A DNA stretch of 64,000 bases from Balaenoptera acutorostrata (GCF_949987535.1 NC_080081.1:69275603-69339602), one strand, 5' to 3'. Shown: positions 13,085 through 25,375, counted from the stretch's first letter. Numbers and translations: made by a program. Notes: generated by a model from the sequence alone, not told the origin.

Positions 13085-13445
13085 GGTTATAAGCCTCTGT
13101 GGCTCAGAACAGAATGAAGGTTGCCAGGGGCTGGGGGTGGAGGAAAGGGGAGGTGTTTATCAAAGGGTACAAAGTTCCAGTCTGGCGAGATGAACGAATT
13201 CTGGAGAGCTACGTACAGCACAGCGACTACAGTTGACAATACTATATTGCACACTTGAAATTTGCTACGAGGGTAGATCTTAAGTGTTCTCGCCACACAC
13301 ATACAAAAGATGACTATGTGAGGTGGTGTCCATTAACTTGATTGTGGTGATCATTTCACAGTGTATACGTGTATCAAAACATCAGGTTGTATACCTTAGA
13401 TATGTACAATTTTAATTCGTCAATTATACCACCCAAAAGCTAAAA
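13085..13445 (+). mobile_element. L1M-like 3'UTR fragment
   Basis: The string of phrases 'tatcaaagggtacaaagtt', 'gagatgaacgaattctggag', 'gttgacaatactatattgc' and 'gggtagatcttaagtgttct' is the well-known 3'UTR of old L1 elements in sense orientation. It ends in AT-rich text near 13445. Confidence 0.75.
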
Positions 13446-13941
13446 ACCCAAAACACTGTGGCTGCCATCTTAGGCTCTGTCTTGGGCAGCCAGACCCTTG
13501 TAGACCAAATATGCCAAATTTTCAATCCCCACACACGTTTCCAGGAGCTGAGAAGAGAAACACTTTGAACTGGGACTGTATTTGTTTCCTGGGGCTGCCA
13601 TAACAAAGTACCCCGCATTGCATGGCGTAAACAATGAAAATGTATTGTCTCACAGTTTTGGAGGCCAGGAGTCTGAGATCAAAGCAACAACAGCAGGGTT
13701 GGTTCCTTCTGAGAGCTGTGAGGGAGAATCTGTGCATGCCTCTCTCCCAGCTTCTGGTGGTCGGCCTGCAATCGTTGCCATTCCTTGGCTTATAGAAACA
13801 TCACCCAGATCTCTGCCTGCATCTTCACGTAGCGTTCTACCTGTGTGTGTCTATGTCCGAACTTCCCCTTTTTATAAGAACACCAGTCATGTTGGACTAG
13901 GACCCACCCCAATGACCTCATCTTAATTTGATTAGCTCTGT

Positions 13942-13956
13942 AAAGACACTATTTCC
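13942..13956 (+). repeat. Left target-site duplication of TOM1L1 retrocopy
   Basis: AAAGACACTATTTCC here pairs with AAAGACCCTATTTCC at 16000-16014. The two 15-bp copies differ at one base. The A-rich start of the site fits L1 endonuclease target choice. Confidence 0.9.
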
Positions 13957-15999
13957 GGTTGGCAGCAGTGGCGGAGGCCCAGGCTGGCTCCCTGCGCTAC
14001 CACGGCGCTTGGGAAGAGTCACCGGGACCCGTTCGCAACCTCCGTGGGCCAGCACATAGAAAAGGCTACATTTGCTGGAGTTCAGGCTGAACACTGGGGC
14101 CAGCTTATGCACATCTGTGACATAATTAACACTGCCCACGATGGGCCAAAAGATGCAGTAAAAGCTTTGAAGAAAAGGATTTCCAAAAACTACAATCATA
14201 AAGAAATCCAACTTACCTTGTCACTTATTGACATATGCATACAGAACTGTGGTCCAAGTTTCCAGTCTCTGATTGCGAAGAAGGAATTGGTTAAAGATAG
14301 TCTAGTTAAGCTGCTGAATCCCAGATATACCTTGCCAATAGACATTCAGAATAGAATTTTGAATTCCATTAAGATGTGGTGGCAGGGGTTCCCAGGAGGT
14401 ATGGATGTAAGTGAAGTGAAAGAAGTGTAAGAAAGATGGATCTCCTTAAGAAAGATGTTCAGTTTCCTCCATCAGATGCTGAAACAGCCAGACTGGGTCA
14501 GACTGGGTCTGAAAACCGTGAAGACAAAGAGCTTCTGCAGAAACTTTATCAGACAGGTCGGGAGATGCAAGAGAGGAGCACGGACCTGCTCGTGGTGGCG
14601 GAGAAGGAAGATGTCACTGTTGAGCTAGTTCAAGTGAATGAGGATTTTAGTAACACCACCCTTGGATATGAGAGGTTTACTCGAAACCAACAAAGGATTT
14701 TGGAGCAAAATAAGAACCAGGGGGAAGATGCCAATACTAGCAGTGAAACTTCTGCCCCATCCTCTGATCTCCTTGACCTGAGTCCCAGCCCTCCAACACA
14801 CAGGGCCACTCTGGGAGAATACAACACCCTGAATGCTCAGCTTTCAGACTTAAATTTCAGCTCTCCAAGTCCTGTTGTAACAAACAACCTGAAACCCAGT
14901 CTTCATCCACAGGTGGATTTGCTACCCTCGGAAAATACAGAAACACCCCTGTTTGCCCAAAGGACCAGCCAAAACCTTGCCTCAAGTCATACATATGAGA
15001 GTTTTCTGGAATATTCAAATTCAGTATTACTACAGCCGGTTAGTCTACAGACCATTCCAGCGACACCATCAAAGCAGAGACTACCATCCTTGCCCAGCAA
15101 TCAACCAGCGATGACAAAGAATGATTTCCAGCCACCCAATTACTACAAGGTAATGGAGTTTGATCCATTAGCTCCTGCTGTCACCACAGAAGCTATTTAT
15201 GAAGACACTGATGTATATCACTACAAAGGAGCTCAAAGTCACTATGACTGTTGAGGTGGAAGCAGATGACCAGCTCACTAGTGGCATTATGGGTGCCAGT
15301 TCTCTAAAAGGTAGACCCTGTCCAGCTTTGAGACTCAGAAGTTAAGACATTCCAAAACATCAACCCACGGTGGAACATTTTTCCTCTGCAGTAATGAAGT
15401 TTAAACAGAAGAGTAACTGTTCCAGAGTAACGTTTATGGTTCCTGACAGCAGCTCAAGCTTTATCTCAAAAGAACTTGGTTGTAACATATATTCACTTAA
15501 AACTTCAGCAGAAGAAAAATTCATGGTACTGAGGCCAACCAGGTTAAGTGTAGCACCTTATGTTTCACAGACCTTCCTACATTTAGAAATCATCACAAGA
15601 GCTGGGATAAGAGTAGATGAAGACTGTTTCATTACAAAATGATTGTTAATAGATGAAAGCATGAAATGTGAAAAACTATTATTCAGGAAGAATACTGAGT
15701 GTCTTCATTTAATTAAAGTTGAAAGTAGAAGTCAATTTGCACTTCTTTATAAATAATACTCTTGTTTAGAACTATGAATTGTAAAAGCCTTGATGATTGT
15801 AGTTTAATTATATTTCAGGTACCCTCAAGAGGTCAATGGATTCTACATTGGTTGCCTTTAAATATAATTCTTTATAATACTAAATGCTTTTTTTTTTCTT
15901 TTTGGAAGAAAGACTTCTGGAAAACATTCAGAATAAATTGTACTTTGGTTTGTCATAAATTACAATGACAAATAAATTACCATTAAAACAAAAACAAAA
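13957..15999 (+). pseudogene. TOM1L1: Processed pseudogene of TOM1L1
   Basis: TOM1L1 is a VHS- and GAT-domain adaptor in endosomal sorting and Src-family kinase signalling. This is an intronless copy of its mRNA: about 45 nt of 5'UTR, the coding region, a 3'UTR of about 0.73 kb, an AATAAA at 15971-15976, a short poly(A) and a 15-bp target-site duplication. The ancestral start (14002-14004) reads ACG. The VHS part reads on from there (for example KALKKRISKNYNHKEIQLTL) to a premature TAA at 14428-14430. A net insertion of about 5 nt before 14436 shifts the frame. The GAT/C-terminal half (14436-15254) then stays open for 272 codons, ending at the family's ...GAQ..-Asp-Cys terminus. Compared with my recollection of the parent, about 55-60 codons are missing near 14490, removing the start of the GAT domain. 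No promoter is evident; I regard it as dead, although half-length products cannot be excluded. Confidence 0.93.
15971..15976 (+). terminator. Poly(A) signal of the TOM1L1 retrocopy
   Basis: AATAAA lies about 15-25 nt before the A-rich tail that precedes the right target-site duplication. It was copied from the parental mRNA. Confidence 0.8.
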
Positions 16000-16014
16000 A
16001 AAGACCCTATTTCC
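16000..16014 (+). repeat. Right target-site duplication of TOM1L1 retrocopy
   Basis: AAAGACCCTATTTCC repeats the site at 13942-13956 with one mismatch and directly follows the A-rich tail. Confidence 0.9.
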
Positions 16015-16317
16015 AAATAAAGTCACTTGCTGAGGTATGGGGGTTAGGACTCCAACATATTTGGGGGGGGCATAATTTAATCCTTAACAGGGATGTTGCA
16101 GATTACTGGGATAAGTTGAAGGAAGTCTTTTAGAATCTCCCAGAAGTGATTACAGTGTCCAGATGGCTTTTACAACGTGCCCTGCGCAGTTAAGGAGGCA
16201 GAAACTAAGCAATTCCCCTGGTGTTAAAGTGAGAAGCCACATGATTCTTTCCATGTTGGTACTGGCAAGAAAACAACCCCCCTTTAATGGGTGCTGTGGG
16301 TGTGGTTTTCTTCAGCA

Positions 16318-16675
16318 CCCAGTTAGTTTGCTGGGGATGTCCTAACAAAGTATCACAGACTGCGGGACTTAAATAACAGAAACTTATTTCTCACAGTTCT
16401 GGAGGCTGGAAGTCCAAGATCAAGGTGCCAGCAGGGCTGGTTTCTCCTCCTCTCTCAGCTTGCAGATGGCTCTCCTCCCTCCGTGTCCTCACGTGGTCTT
16501 TCGGCTGTGAGCACACACCCCTGGCTCTATTCTTATAAGGACGCCGTCCGATCAGGTTAGGACCCACCCTATAACAGCGTCGTTTTAACTCAATCACTTT
16601 TAAAGACCTTATCTCCAAATACGGTTACAACCTCAGATACTGGGGGTTGGTTCTGCCCCGGGGACACTAGGGGGA
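16318..16675 (-). mobile_element. MLT1/MaLR-like LTR, antisense
   Basis: It reads 'ttagtttgctggggatgtcc', 'ctcacagttctggaggctgg', 'aagtccaagatcaaggtgcc' and 'aggacccaccctataaca', the reverse complement of an MLT1-type LTR. It lies about 230 bp from the similar LTR that ends at 16090, so the two may be the ends of one provirus whose interior was lost, or independent solo LTRs. Confidence 0.75.
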
Positions 16676-18041
16676 GACTCCCTCCTGGATGGACGTGTCT
16701 TTAATCCAGACCATCCCAGAATGTCTCCTGACCTTTTATAGTCCCGTGCCAGCACCCTGCCTTTCGGTGTGTGGGGTTCCCTGCCTGGCAGGTTCCTGCA
16801 TCCGTTGCCAGGTCTGGAGGGACGGCTCTGAGAAGGCTGTTCTTTCTCTGCTATCAGGGTGGAGCAGCCTCGGGCCCCTCGGGCCAAGCAAAGAGTACTT
16901 CTGTTTTGACTCTTCGTTTTCTCACATTTTCCCTTTAAACACAGCCTGTCTTATATCTCCCTTTCTTATTTTTGTTTCTAACCCCCTCTGTTCCTCTTCA
17001 ATGTAATTTTAAAGTGAAAACACATGGTCGCAAACCAGCGTCTCCCCATTTACTCAGCTGCACCTACTTATTCAATTTAAACTGGAAGGCTAGTTTACAA
17101 ACTTTCAAAAATAAGTCCTGGGCCAACGTGGAGAACTGTATAAACACAGGTCTAATTTCATTTCTACTTGTTTCTTCTTCTTTTTTTTGTCTCTCTCTTG
17201 CAAATGACCTTCCTAGTATAAAAGCCAAAACACATGCACGCACACACACATACACACTTTTTCTTTCTGGAAGTTTCTCCTTGATTTCTAATTCTGTAAC
17301 AAAATAAACAGGTCTTGAACAGAAATTGAGAGTTTTTAAGAGACAGTTTCCAGCAAACTGTCAATTAACATTAGTGACATCATTCAACACAATATCCAGT
17401 TTAAAGGGCTTCAGGACAGAGTGTTTGATTGTTAGAAAAATGACTAACTGAGTAAGTGAATTCTGCTTTTTCTCCATGAAAGACACATACATACTAGTTT
17501 ATCTAACTGTTAATCCTAATCCTTTTTCACTTTTGGAAGGAGAAGGAGGACAGCTTTGGAAAATAGGGCAAAGGACATAATTTTTGGCAGTAGAGCTGTT
17601 CATATTTTGGTACAAGGGAACGAAAATGAGAAAATTAACCCTGAAAAACTCTGGAAATCGACTCAAGTTGCTTTTTCCTAAAATGACCCATACTGTAGCC
17701 ATATAAGTTCCTTATTTGACCCTACCCAGTCACATTATTTTGATGGTGAGCATACAGAATGATCAAAAAGTCTTACTGAACTATAACGCATTAGTTTTCT
17801 TCCATTTGTAGGGCTTAGGACTATACATTTTCACATAATATCTTATGTGACCCTCACAAAAACCCTGTTAAGGAACTTGCCCAAGATCACTACAGCAGAT
17901 AAGTTGTAGGCGATTCAAAGCCATGTCTTGTGAAGGCGAAGGCAATGCTTTTTCCTCTCAGCTGGGAGGTATATACAAGTCTGGGGTTTTGTCATATGCT
18001 CGAATGTCACAAATGACCTTCCATACAGCAATAGTCTTGTT
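16676..18041. other. Intergenic stretch with a MIR-like patch
   Basis: No gene recognised. A diverged MIR-like segment is visible at about 17810-17930 ('ctcacaaaaaccctgttaagg', 'cttgcccaagatcactac'). A (CA)-rich run lies near 17230-17255. Confidence 0.45.
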
Positions 18042-18425
18042 TTGGACTGAATTGTATCTTCCCCAAATTCATATATTGAAGCCCTAACCCCAATGTGACT
18101 GTATGTGGAGATGGGGACTAAGGAGGCATTTAAGGATAAATGAGGTCATAAGGGTGGGCCCTAATCCAGTAGGACTGGTGTCCTTATAGAAATAAGAAGA
18201 GATGCCAGAAATCCATCCCCCACCCCCTCCCCCCAGCATGCAGAGAGAAAAGGCCATGTGAGGACACAGCAAGAGGGCGGTTGTCTACAAGCCAGGAAGA
18301 AAGAAAACAACCCTAACCCTGAAGTTAGACTTCTAGCTTCCAGAACTGTGAAAAGCCTAACTTCTGTTGTCTAAGCCCCTCAGTCTGGGGTATTCTGTTA
18401 CGGCAGCCCGAGCTGACTAGTACAG
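18042..18425 (+). mobile_element. MLT1/MaLR-like LTR, sense
   Basis: It follows the MLT1 consensus in forward direction: 'ccccaaattcatatattgaag', 'ccctaaccccaatgtgactg', 'gccatgtgaggacacagcaag', 'cttccagaactgtgaaaagc' and the end 'gcagcccgagctgactagtaca'. It contains a pyrimidine-rich 'catcccccaccccctcccccc' variation near 18215. It is a solo LTR with no retroviral genes. Confidence 0.82.
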
Positions 18426-21400
18426 TTCTGTTGGGGACTCCTGGCTGGGGGGTACTTCCCTAGTTTCACCCCATCCAGGGAACCGGATGCTTGTCTTTAA
18501 CGGTGTCATAAATTTCTCTCTGTACAGAGGCCTCTACGACAAAACGTGGAGAATTTCTTGAACTTAAGACTTCAGGTAAGAAATGAAAGATTAGATGGCT
18601 GGACCCACACTTGGAAATGAAAACCATAATCACCTAACGCAAAAAATACTGCTAATAAAGCAGTGGAATTATAAAATGAGCCTCTATTTCTTGCTTGATT
18701 TAAAAAACGGGTGGAAACCCTTCACCAGGTGTGACTTCGGGTGTTACTCTGATGAGGCGTAAGCTCTGCCGCCTTCACCCTCGTGGGAGTCCCCCTGCTT
18801 TTGTCCCAGTCCAGCCCGTATCGCAATGGCAGGTTTGTACGTCAGGATGTTTTTTCATGCAGAAGAATTCAGTCCATAGTTGTGTAATTGTTAGGGTTCA
18901 TTTTCAGAATGCCATCTTATAAACATTATTTCTAAGGAGACTTCCTCCTTGCTGTATTTTCTGCTGAACATTTAAAATTGGCTAGTCATTGTCTCCTTCT
19001 TAGTCAGCCGGACGATTCTCTGTTCTGGCCTGTTGAGAGTCTGCTCTACCTCACTAGCTCTTGAGCCTGAGAGCAGTTCCTGATTGGGGTCCATCAGAAA
19101 ACAGATCCCCTAATTGAGCCAAAACCCTCCCTGTGTGATGTCATTTCACATCCCTCCCAACTGCAGGCATTCAGTGGTGCTTTTATAAGCCATCATGTGT
19201 CCGTTCTTATATGGGCTGCCCCCGACGAAGTCCCGAATGATCGCTGCTCGTTCTTAAGCCTGCTTTCCAAACAGCTGTGGAAAGTAGAAGTCAAGGCTAC
19301 TGATACTTAGTCTTTGAGCACTTTCCTTTCCCTGGTCCTACAAGGACTTCCCTCTGTGTGCATGAGTCTCAGTCCTCCAGTTCTTGGTTTGGTAACAACC
19401 AGAAACAAAAACAAGTCTGAGCAGGTTGGAGGTAACATCAAATACAACACCCAAGAAGCTTCTCCTGAGTTTACTACATCTAATTTTTTTGTTTTTTTTG
19501 CCTAAGCATAACTTAACAATGTACAACAGATGGCAAAGGGAAACCTAGAGTTTGAGTTTCTTCAGCTAATAAACAAGATGGCATTAGGGGTATGGTGGGC
19601 TGTGGTACAGTTTTAGTAATGCATGTTGTGGAAGGAGAGATTCCCTGCTGACAATCCTGAAGGCTGACTGATCCAGGACAACTGTCCAGTCTGGGACCTG
19701 GTCACTTTCCCCATCTGATCAACTGCCTAAAACTGAACAAAGTCCCAAGAAAAGAAATTTTGTATTTAAACTGTTTACTGGCTCGCTTTATTTTTATTTT
19801 TATTTTTTTGGAAACTGGGGATTGGCAAATGACCTTAGAGTAATAGTATTTTTCATAAAATATAGCTCTCTGGATTCATGACTCAGCTTTGTTTTTGGCC
19901 TGTAGTGACCTCCCTTAGGTTTTTGTCGACTCCAACATTTTTAGATGTTTTGTAGCGGGATGGTTTTTGAATAGTTAAACCTCCATATTGCCAAAAAAGA
20001 GTTGAAATGGTTTGCTCTGATTTTTGCCCAAATTTTTACTTCTGTTTACTCCTTCAATTATGTGCCTTTCCTTATAAGCTCAGAGTATAATCTTTTACTC
20101 AATTTTCTCAAAGGGTTACCCCAATATCCATACCAATATCTCACATGCCTTTTCATTTACTTCAATAGCTCCCACTCTAAACCTGTGCCAGTTTTCTCCT
20201 TAGAACTTCAGGTCTGGATTTCTCATCATAGTATATAAGGAACAACTGGATCTCATTCCCAGACATCGAGAAGTTCCACACTGCCTTTTACCTGATGTAG
20301 AAAATCTGAGGAGGATAATGCAACAACTTTGCATTTCTCCTTGGCCTGTCTATGGATCAAACATTAATGCTCTTATAAAATCTGCATTCTACTTACAAAA
20401 ATCAATGTAAACACTCATGACCCTCTGACTTTGTAGATAGATATCTGAGGTTCTGTGAAATAGGGATTTTTTTTTTCTTTCTATGTCCCTCATTTTCAGT
20501 TCATAAATAAATAATCTGGTCTCACATTTAGATGAACTGGTTGGAGGCCCCTTTGTCAAATTAAGTAGGAAGATGGTATTCTCCTATTAATTAATGAATT
20601 GTGACGGTTTTGATGTTGAGGTCCCTCCCATAAGAAACAGACACTCTCTAAGGAAAACTGGGGCTCCTGGTACCAGTGGAATTGTTCATTTTATCCAGTA
20701 CTAGTTTGTTCTGCTTCCAGGGTCAGAGCCAGGGGTATGATTGTAGGTTTCAATGAAGTATATATTTTTTTTGTAAGAAGAAGAGCGAAACATTTCAGAT
20801 CTGTCCAACCACGGGGCAAGCTCCCTCGGGAAGCTGTGCTTGCCATCCCGCCACAGGACCAGGTAGGAGGCTCCTGTCGGGAGGCCCATGAAGTCCATGC
20901 TAGTGACGAGGAGGAAAATGCACTTTCATAACCAGAAAGACAAGGCTTGTTTCCACCTTCATTACAACTTATTAGTGAAACTTAAGAGGAAACCAACAAC
21001 TCACCACCCAACACAGGCACCTGCAGGCTCCAATATTCATTTCTGAGTTCCTAAAGGAAACCCATATGTTCAGATTTGGGGGACACAGCAGAGACTCTGC
21101 TGCCTGAATCCAATGTGCCCTGGGATGCTCCTGAAGTTATGAGGGCCGAGTTGGGCACTATGTAATACCCGCTTTCAGAACTGTCCAACTGAGCCACCTC
21201 TTCTGACTGTCCGTGCACCTGCTAAGAGCCACGTGCTTCCTGAGGAGCCCCTGGCTTTGCCTGCACACTCCCTGTGTGAAACCTTGACACCCAAGGAGTA
21301 GGAATTCCCCAAGAGTAGGAGGTCACTGCCTCTCCTTCCTCACATCCTCTTCTCAGCTAAAACCCCCATCTTTCAGGTCTCAGCTTCCTGTCACCACCTC

Positions 21401-24275
21401 TTGCAGGCAGCCTACCCCAGTGCCAGCCCTGCACAGGGGACCCCTCTGCTCCTTGCACTCTGCCCACAACTGTACTGAAGTGGTGATCACAAGACTGGCT
21501 GGCTTCGGGATTCTGGCTTCCCGTGTGCTATTTAAGAACAGGGTTGCGGTATTTCTGTTGGTATAATACTGACTTTTCAGAGTTCAATCTGAAGTCATAT
21601 TCATTTATACCTTGATATGCACTTACGTAAAATAGAGACATACTGTCTTTATGTCTCAAGTTGAACAAAAGTGCAGGTGTTTATGTTTAGAAAGTGCTCT
21701 GATCACCTCCCTTCTCGGTTTCAAACCCTTCCTAGATCTTCCTTTAATTCCCATCATTTTAGTTTTTTCATGTCTCCTCAAAGCAGTTTTGGGCTCCAAT
21801 CTACTTCAATAGGCTAGAGAATCATCTAGAATCAGAGTGGGGTGGAAAGACACAGTTAAGCAAACAGGAGAAGGATGTGGTGAGGGGATCAGGAGAGAGA
21901 GGATGGTGGGGGGAAGGGAAAGAGAAGGGGGAAAGGGGGAGGGGGAGGAGAGGAAGAGGAGCAAAGAGGGGGAAGTTCCCAGACCCAGTTCCCAGCCCTT
22001 CAGCTGGAACCAGACACCGCCCTTCTCCCAGAGGGGGTCCCTTCTCTCCCCTCCCCTCTCTACTCCACCCCTGTCTGTTTTCCTTCTGAACTGAAACCAG
22101 TTCCTTCGGGCCTGACCTCTCCTGCCCGGGACAATTTATTTCAGCCTGGACCTTCTTTCCTGATCCTCCTACATGAAGAAAGCAGCTGAAAGGACTGAGG
22201 CGCCTCAGCTGGGCCTTACACCTCTCTTAGCAAGAACAGAGACTGGGGACTGGTTTGGAATGTAGTTATTTAACTATAGGTGCAATCGTGTGGATATAGC
22301 TTATTTAAAAATAAAATATGAGCATCAGCGCAGCTCTTTCAGGATCCCATGCTACAGCACCATGGAATTAGAGACCTGGATGGCCATCTTCCTGCATTCC
22401 TCACAACTGTCATATTTGGGACTGCAGTGGTGAGTGGCCCCTGAGTCTCCCCACCACACTGTCACCCCTGCTCTGAACCCAGGGCCTTGCACAGAATTTG
22501 TCTACTATAGAAAAAGTCAAATAAAAACTGCATTTGCGTGTGCTATAAAACCATTGCTCCTTTGATTTCTTGGTGTCCCACATATAAAGAGGAATTAATT
22601 CCAAGTTTATTGTGAGGAAAGCTTTGTGTGTGGCCTTCGACAAGATCGCTAGCCTCTCAGGCCCCTTCTGTGAACAACAGGAATGATGATGTCCACCTTA
22701 TGTGGCTGTTCTGAGGATAAGAAACAGTGTGTTTCAGTCACAAAACAACATGGGCACCCAGTGGGCACTCAACGAGGCTGGCAGCCATCAGTCACTGTAG
22801 GTGCTCCGCTTCCCTCTTTTGTTTTTGGCTGGCACTGCCTGAAACGCCAGAGGAATTTGAAGTTCAATCACAGCAGCTGTGCTCATCATTTTGGTTAGCA
22901 TAGTTGCTTTTCTTCCTACTTCCTACTGTTCTCTATTTTTAAATCCCTGCGTATGGACATGTGTTTTGTGAATGTTATCATTCTCACCCTCGGCCAGTCA
23001 TTTCAACTACTCCATCTCCATGAGGATGTCAAAGGTCTCCCATTTTCTCACATAAAACAAAAAGCAAGAACGACAGACCAGCACACAAACAAAACCCTGC
23101 AACCCCCACGATGCTCTCGGTGAGAACCTGCACTTGCTGAGTGCTCGGGGGTCTCTGGGCCACCCCTGGGCCAGGGGCACTGCTGCCCCATCTCCTTTCT
23201 TCCCGAAACAACCCTTTGCAGGTGGCCTGGGCTTCCACTTTCCCTTGGTGCTTAGCCTCTTGGAGGGGGGGGGGGGTGGTCTTTCCTTTTGTGCCAGCTC
23301 AGCAATGCATTTAAAACAGGGTTTTAGTATTTGATCCCAAATCGTAGTTGTTCTATTTGGGAAGGGCCTTCAGGGAGCCTGGTCTACCATCCAGCCTGAA
23401 ATGGAGAAGGCTTTCCGGTACCTCTCCCACAAATCACTCTTCTGTTTCAATTACCCAGAACTGGTTTTCTCTGCTTGTAAGTAAGAAACCTGGCTGATGG
23501 AGGGGAGACCCCGGCAGAGGTCATGACCTCTCTGGCCATCAGCAACCTAGTAGGACAGAGGAGTTGAGAGGACCAGATGACCCCTGCAGCCCCTCAACAA
23601 CACCCTTAAGGGATCCTCCCCTTGGGCCCGTGGCCTGGCCCTACCCCCTGCTCTGGGCATGGAGAGCTTGACTCTTCCTGAAGTCACCTTCAGCCTGAGG
23701 GGCGTTGGCTCAGACCGTGAAGCCCAGGGCCATGCTGCCTTCAGAATAATCCCCGTGGGAACCTCTTGCCACACAGAGGGGAGGAAAGTCTGTACAGAGG
23801 CCTCCGAGCTTCTCACCACAAGCTTCCCTACCAGGGTTTTGGCTCTAATCACCGACAGGGAAAACACATCATCATTCAAAAGAACGGACACTCAGAGAAG
23901 GCCCTGCTGGGAAGCAGGCTCTCCCAGCGGTGTTGAGTGGCCTCCCGTTTTGTTTCTGTGTGATCGGGAAGGGGCACCACAGAAGAACAGAACTCAAACA
24001 AACAAAATCTTTCTGTCTTACTAGGTGCTAACCAGAACTGAAATCCAGATTTATGTCTGCAGGTGGTGGCGGGAAGCTGCTGGCCCTGCCTCTCCCACAC
24101 ACAGCACAGATTCCATTCAAAAGCACACGCAGCCGTTCCTGTGAGTTTTGGCCACGTCATCAAAATACTCAACCTGGCGCCTGAGGGCTTCTCTGTTCAG
24201 GGGGAATACCTCACAGGGAGGCAGCGCTTTGTGATTTGGAAAAAATGCAGCCCGCACAGGGCTTTCTCTATTGTA
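18426..24275. other. Long intergenic stretch without recognised gene
   Basis: Nearly 6 kb in which no exon, domain or clear young repeat was found. Frames stay under about 125 codons. Visible items are a purine-rich tract (21837-21980), a MIR-like patch at about 22640-22790 on the minus strand ('aaacaacatgggcacccagtg'), and a G12 run at 23265-23276. Confidence 0.4.
21837..21980 (+). repeat. Purine-rich (G/A) tract
   Basis: From about 21866 to 21975 nearly every base is A or G, with several runs of three to six G (for example 'aagggggaaagggggaggggg'). Such tracts can form G-quadruplexes or triplex DNA. It lies far from any recognised promoter. Confidence 0.75.
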
Positions 24276-24279
24276 CACC

Positions 24280-24640
24280 TGAAGAGCTGAACCTTACAAA
24301 GTTTCCATAACCTGCCCAAGGTCACTGGGCAGGGGAGCTAGGGCTCAGACCCAAGTCTTCAAGTCTCAAGCTTATTGGTTTTTTTCCCACATGACCCATG
24401 CATTTACTTACTCATTGGTTTATTCATTCATTCAATCAACATTTTCAAGGGCTTAGCATGTTAGTTCACAGTCCAGTGGAAGAGATAGACCCATAAACGA
24501 CAGTGACAATGCGGTTTTGTGCTAAATGCGTGCAACACCAAAAGGAAAAATCCTGGCAGTTGAGTTGTCGTGTAGTGGAAGGGAGATGTGTGTCAGTGAG
24601 CCGTGAGAATACAGGGAGATGGTGCAAAAGGAGAGGTGTG
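24280..24640. repeat. Old MIR and L2-like fragments
   Basis: 24285-24360 reads like the MIR 3' part ('aacctgcccaaggtcactggg'). 24415-24640 reads like the L2 end ('ttcattcattcaatcaacatt', 'cagtccagtggaagagatag'). Both are diverged and non-coding. Confidence 0.5.
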
Positions 24641-24889
24641 TGAAAGCAACCACGTGCATTGAGAGATAGGCACCAACCACACAGGGAGGGGGGCTTCGTG
24701 GAGGAGGTGGCATGGAGCCAAGAAAAAAGAAAAAAACAGTGCTTATCAAGACAGGGCAGCCAAGATGGCAGACCTAAAAACCACAGGGGAAAGGGGCAGG
24801 TGGAGACGGCGGTCACTGGCTCTGAGGACAGGACTGGCTCAGGGCTGACAAATTCAGAGTGGTTGCAGGAGCCAGTGTGAGGCCGGGCA

Positions 24890-25375
24890 TATTTTTAAGT
24901 TTTAAAAGAACATTTTTTAACTGAAGTATAACATACACACAGAAAAGGACACAAATCTTCACTGGACCGCTCAGTGAATGTTCACAAGGTGAACGGACCT
25001 GCATAACAAACGCAGCTCCTGAGAAGGAGCCCAACGTGGCAGAACAGACCTCCAGCGCCCAGGAACCCCGGCGTGGCCCTCACCACTCATGACCTCCCAT
25101 CGAGTAACCACAATTCTGATTTCTGACAGCACATATCAGTTTCACCAGTCTTTGTACTTTATATAACATGGAACACGTACTCTCTTGCGCTGGTATTTTT
25201 AAATCAACATCTATGTTTGATTACCGGGCACAAAGCTGCCAAGAGCATTCTTTTCCATGTCTTGCTGATGGATGGAAGCAGGGGTTTCCCTTGGATCTTT
25301 ATCTAAACATGAGACTGTGGGATCATACATAGGCAAGGAATATTCTTAGCTTTACTACCAAATTTGAATTTGTCA
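24890..25375 (-). mobile_element. L1ME-like LINE fragment, antisense
   Basis: The plus strand reads 'ttttttaactgaagtataac', 'agaaaaggacacaaatcttc', 'gaatgttcacaaggtgaacg' and 'acatggaacacgtactctc'. These are phrases typical of the reverse complement of old L1 3' regions. It is non-coding. Confidence 0.65.

Larger units (their letters stand above)
13577..16090 (-). mobile_element. MLT1/MaLR-like LTR, antisense, split by a retrocopy
   Basis: The left part (13577-13956) starts 'tgtatttgtttcctggggct' and reads 'ctcacagttttggaggccagg' and 'aggacccaccccaatgacc'. The right part (16000-16090) completes the same LTR with 'tatttccaaataaagtcac' and 'gggggttaggactccaac', ending in 'taacag'. Removing the TOM1L1 retrocopy at 13957-15999 and one copy of the 15-bp duplication restores a continuous LTR, so the LTR is the older element. 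Confidence 0.8.

Noticed and set aside
13577..18425. Possible provirus with gag/pol between the MaLR-like LTRs
   Set aside because: No retroviral protein text is visible between the LTRs; the only coding-like sequence is the TOM1L1 retrocopy, and the LTRs differ in orientation.
18426..24275. Search for DCLK1 3' exons or another gene downstream of NBEA
   Set aside because: No kinase-domain text or exon with matching splice phases was found; DCLK1, if in its usual place, lies beyond the left edge.
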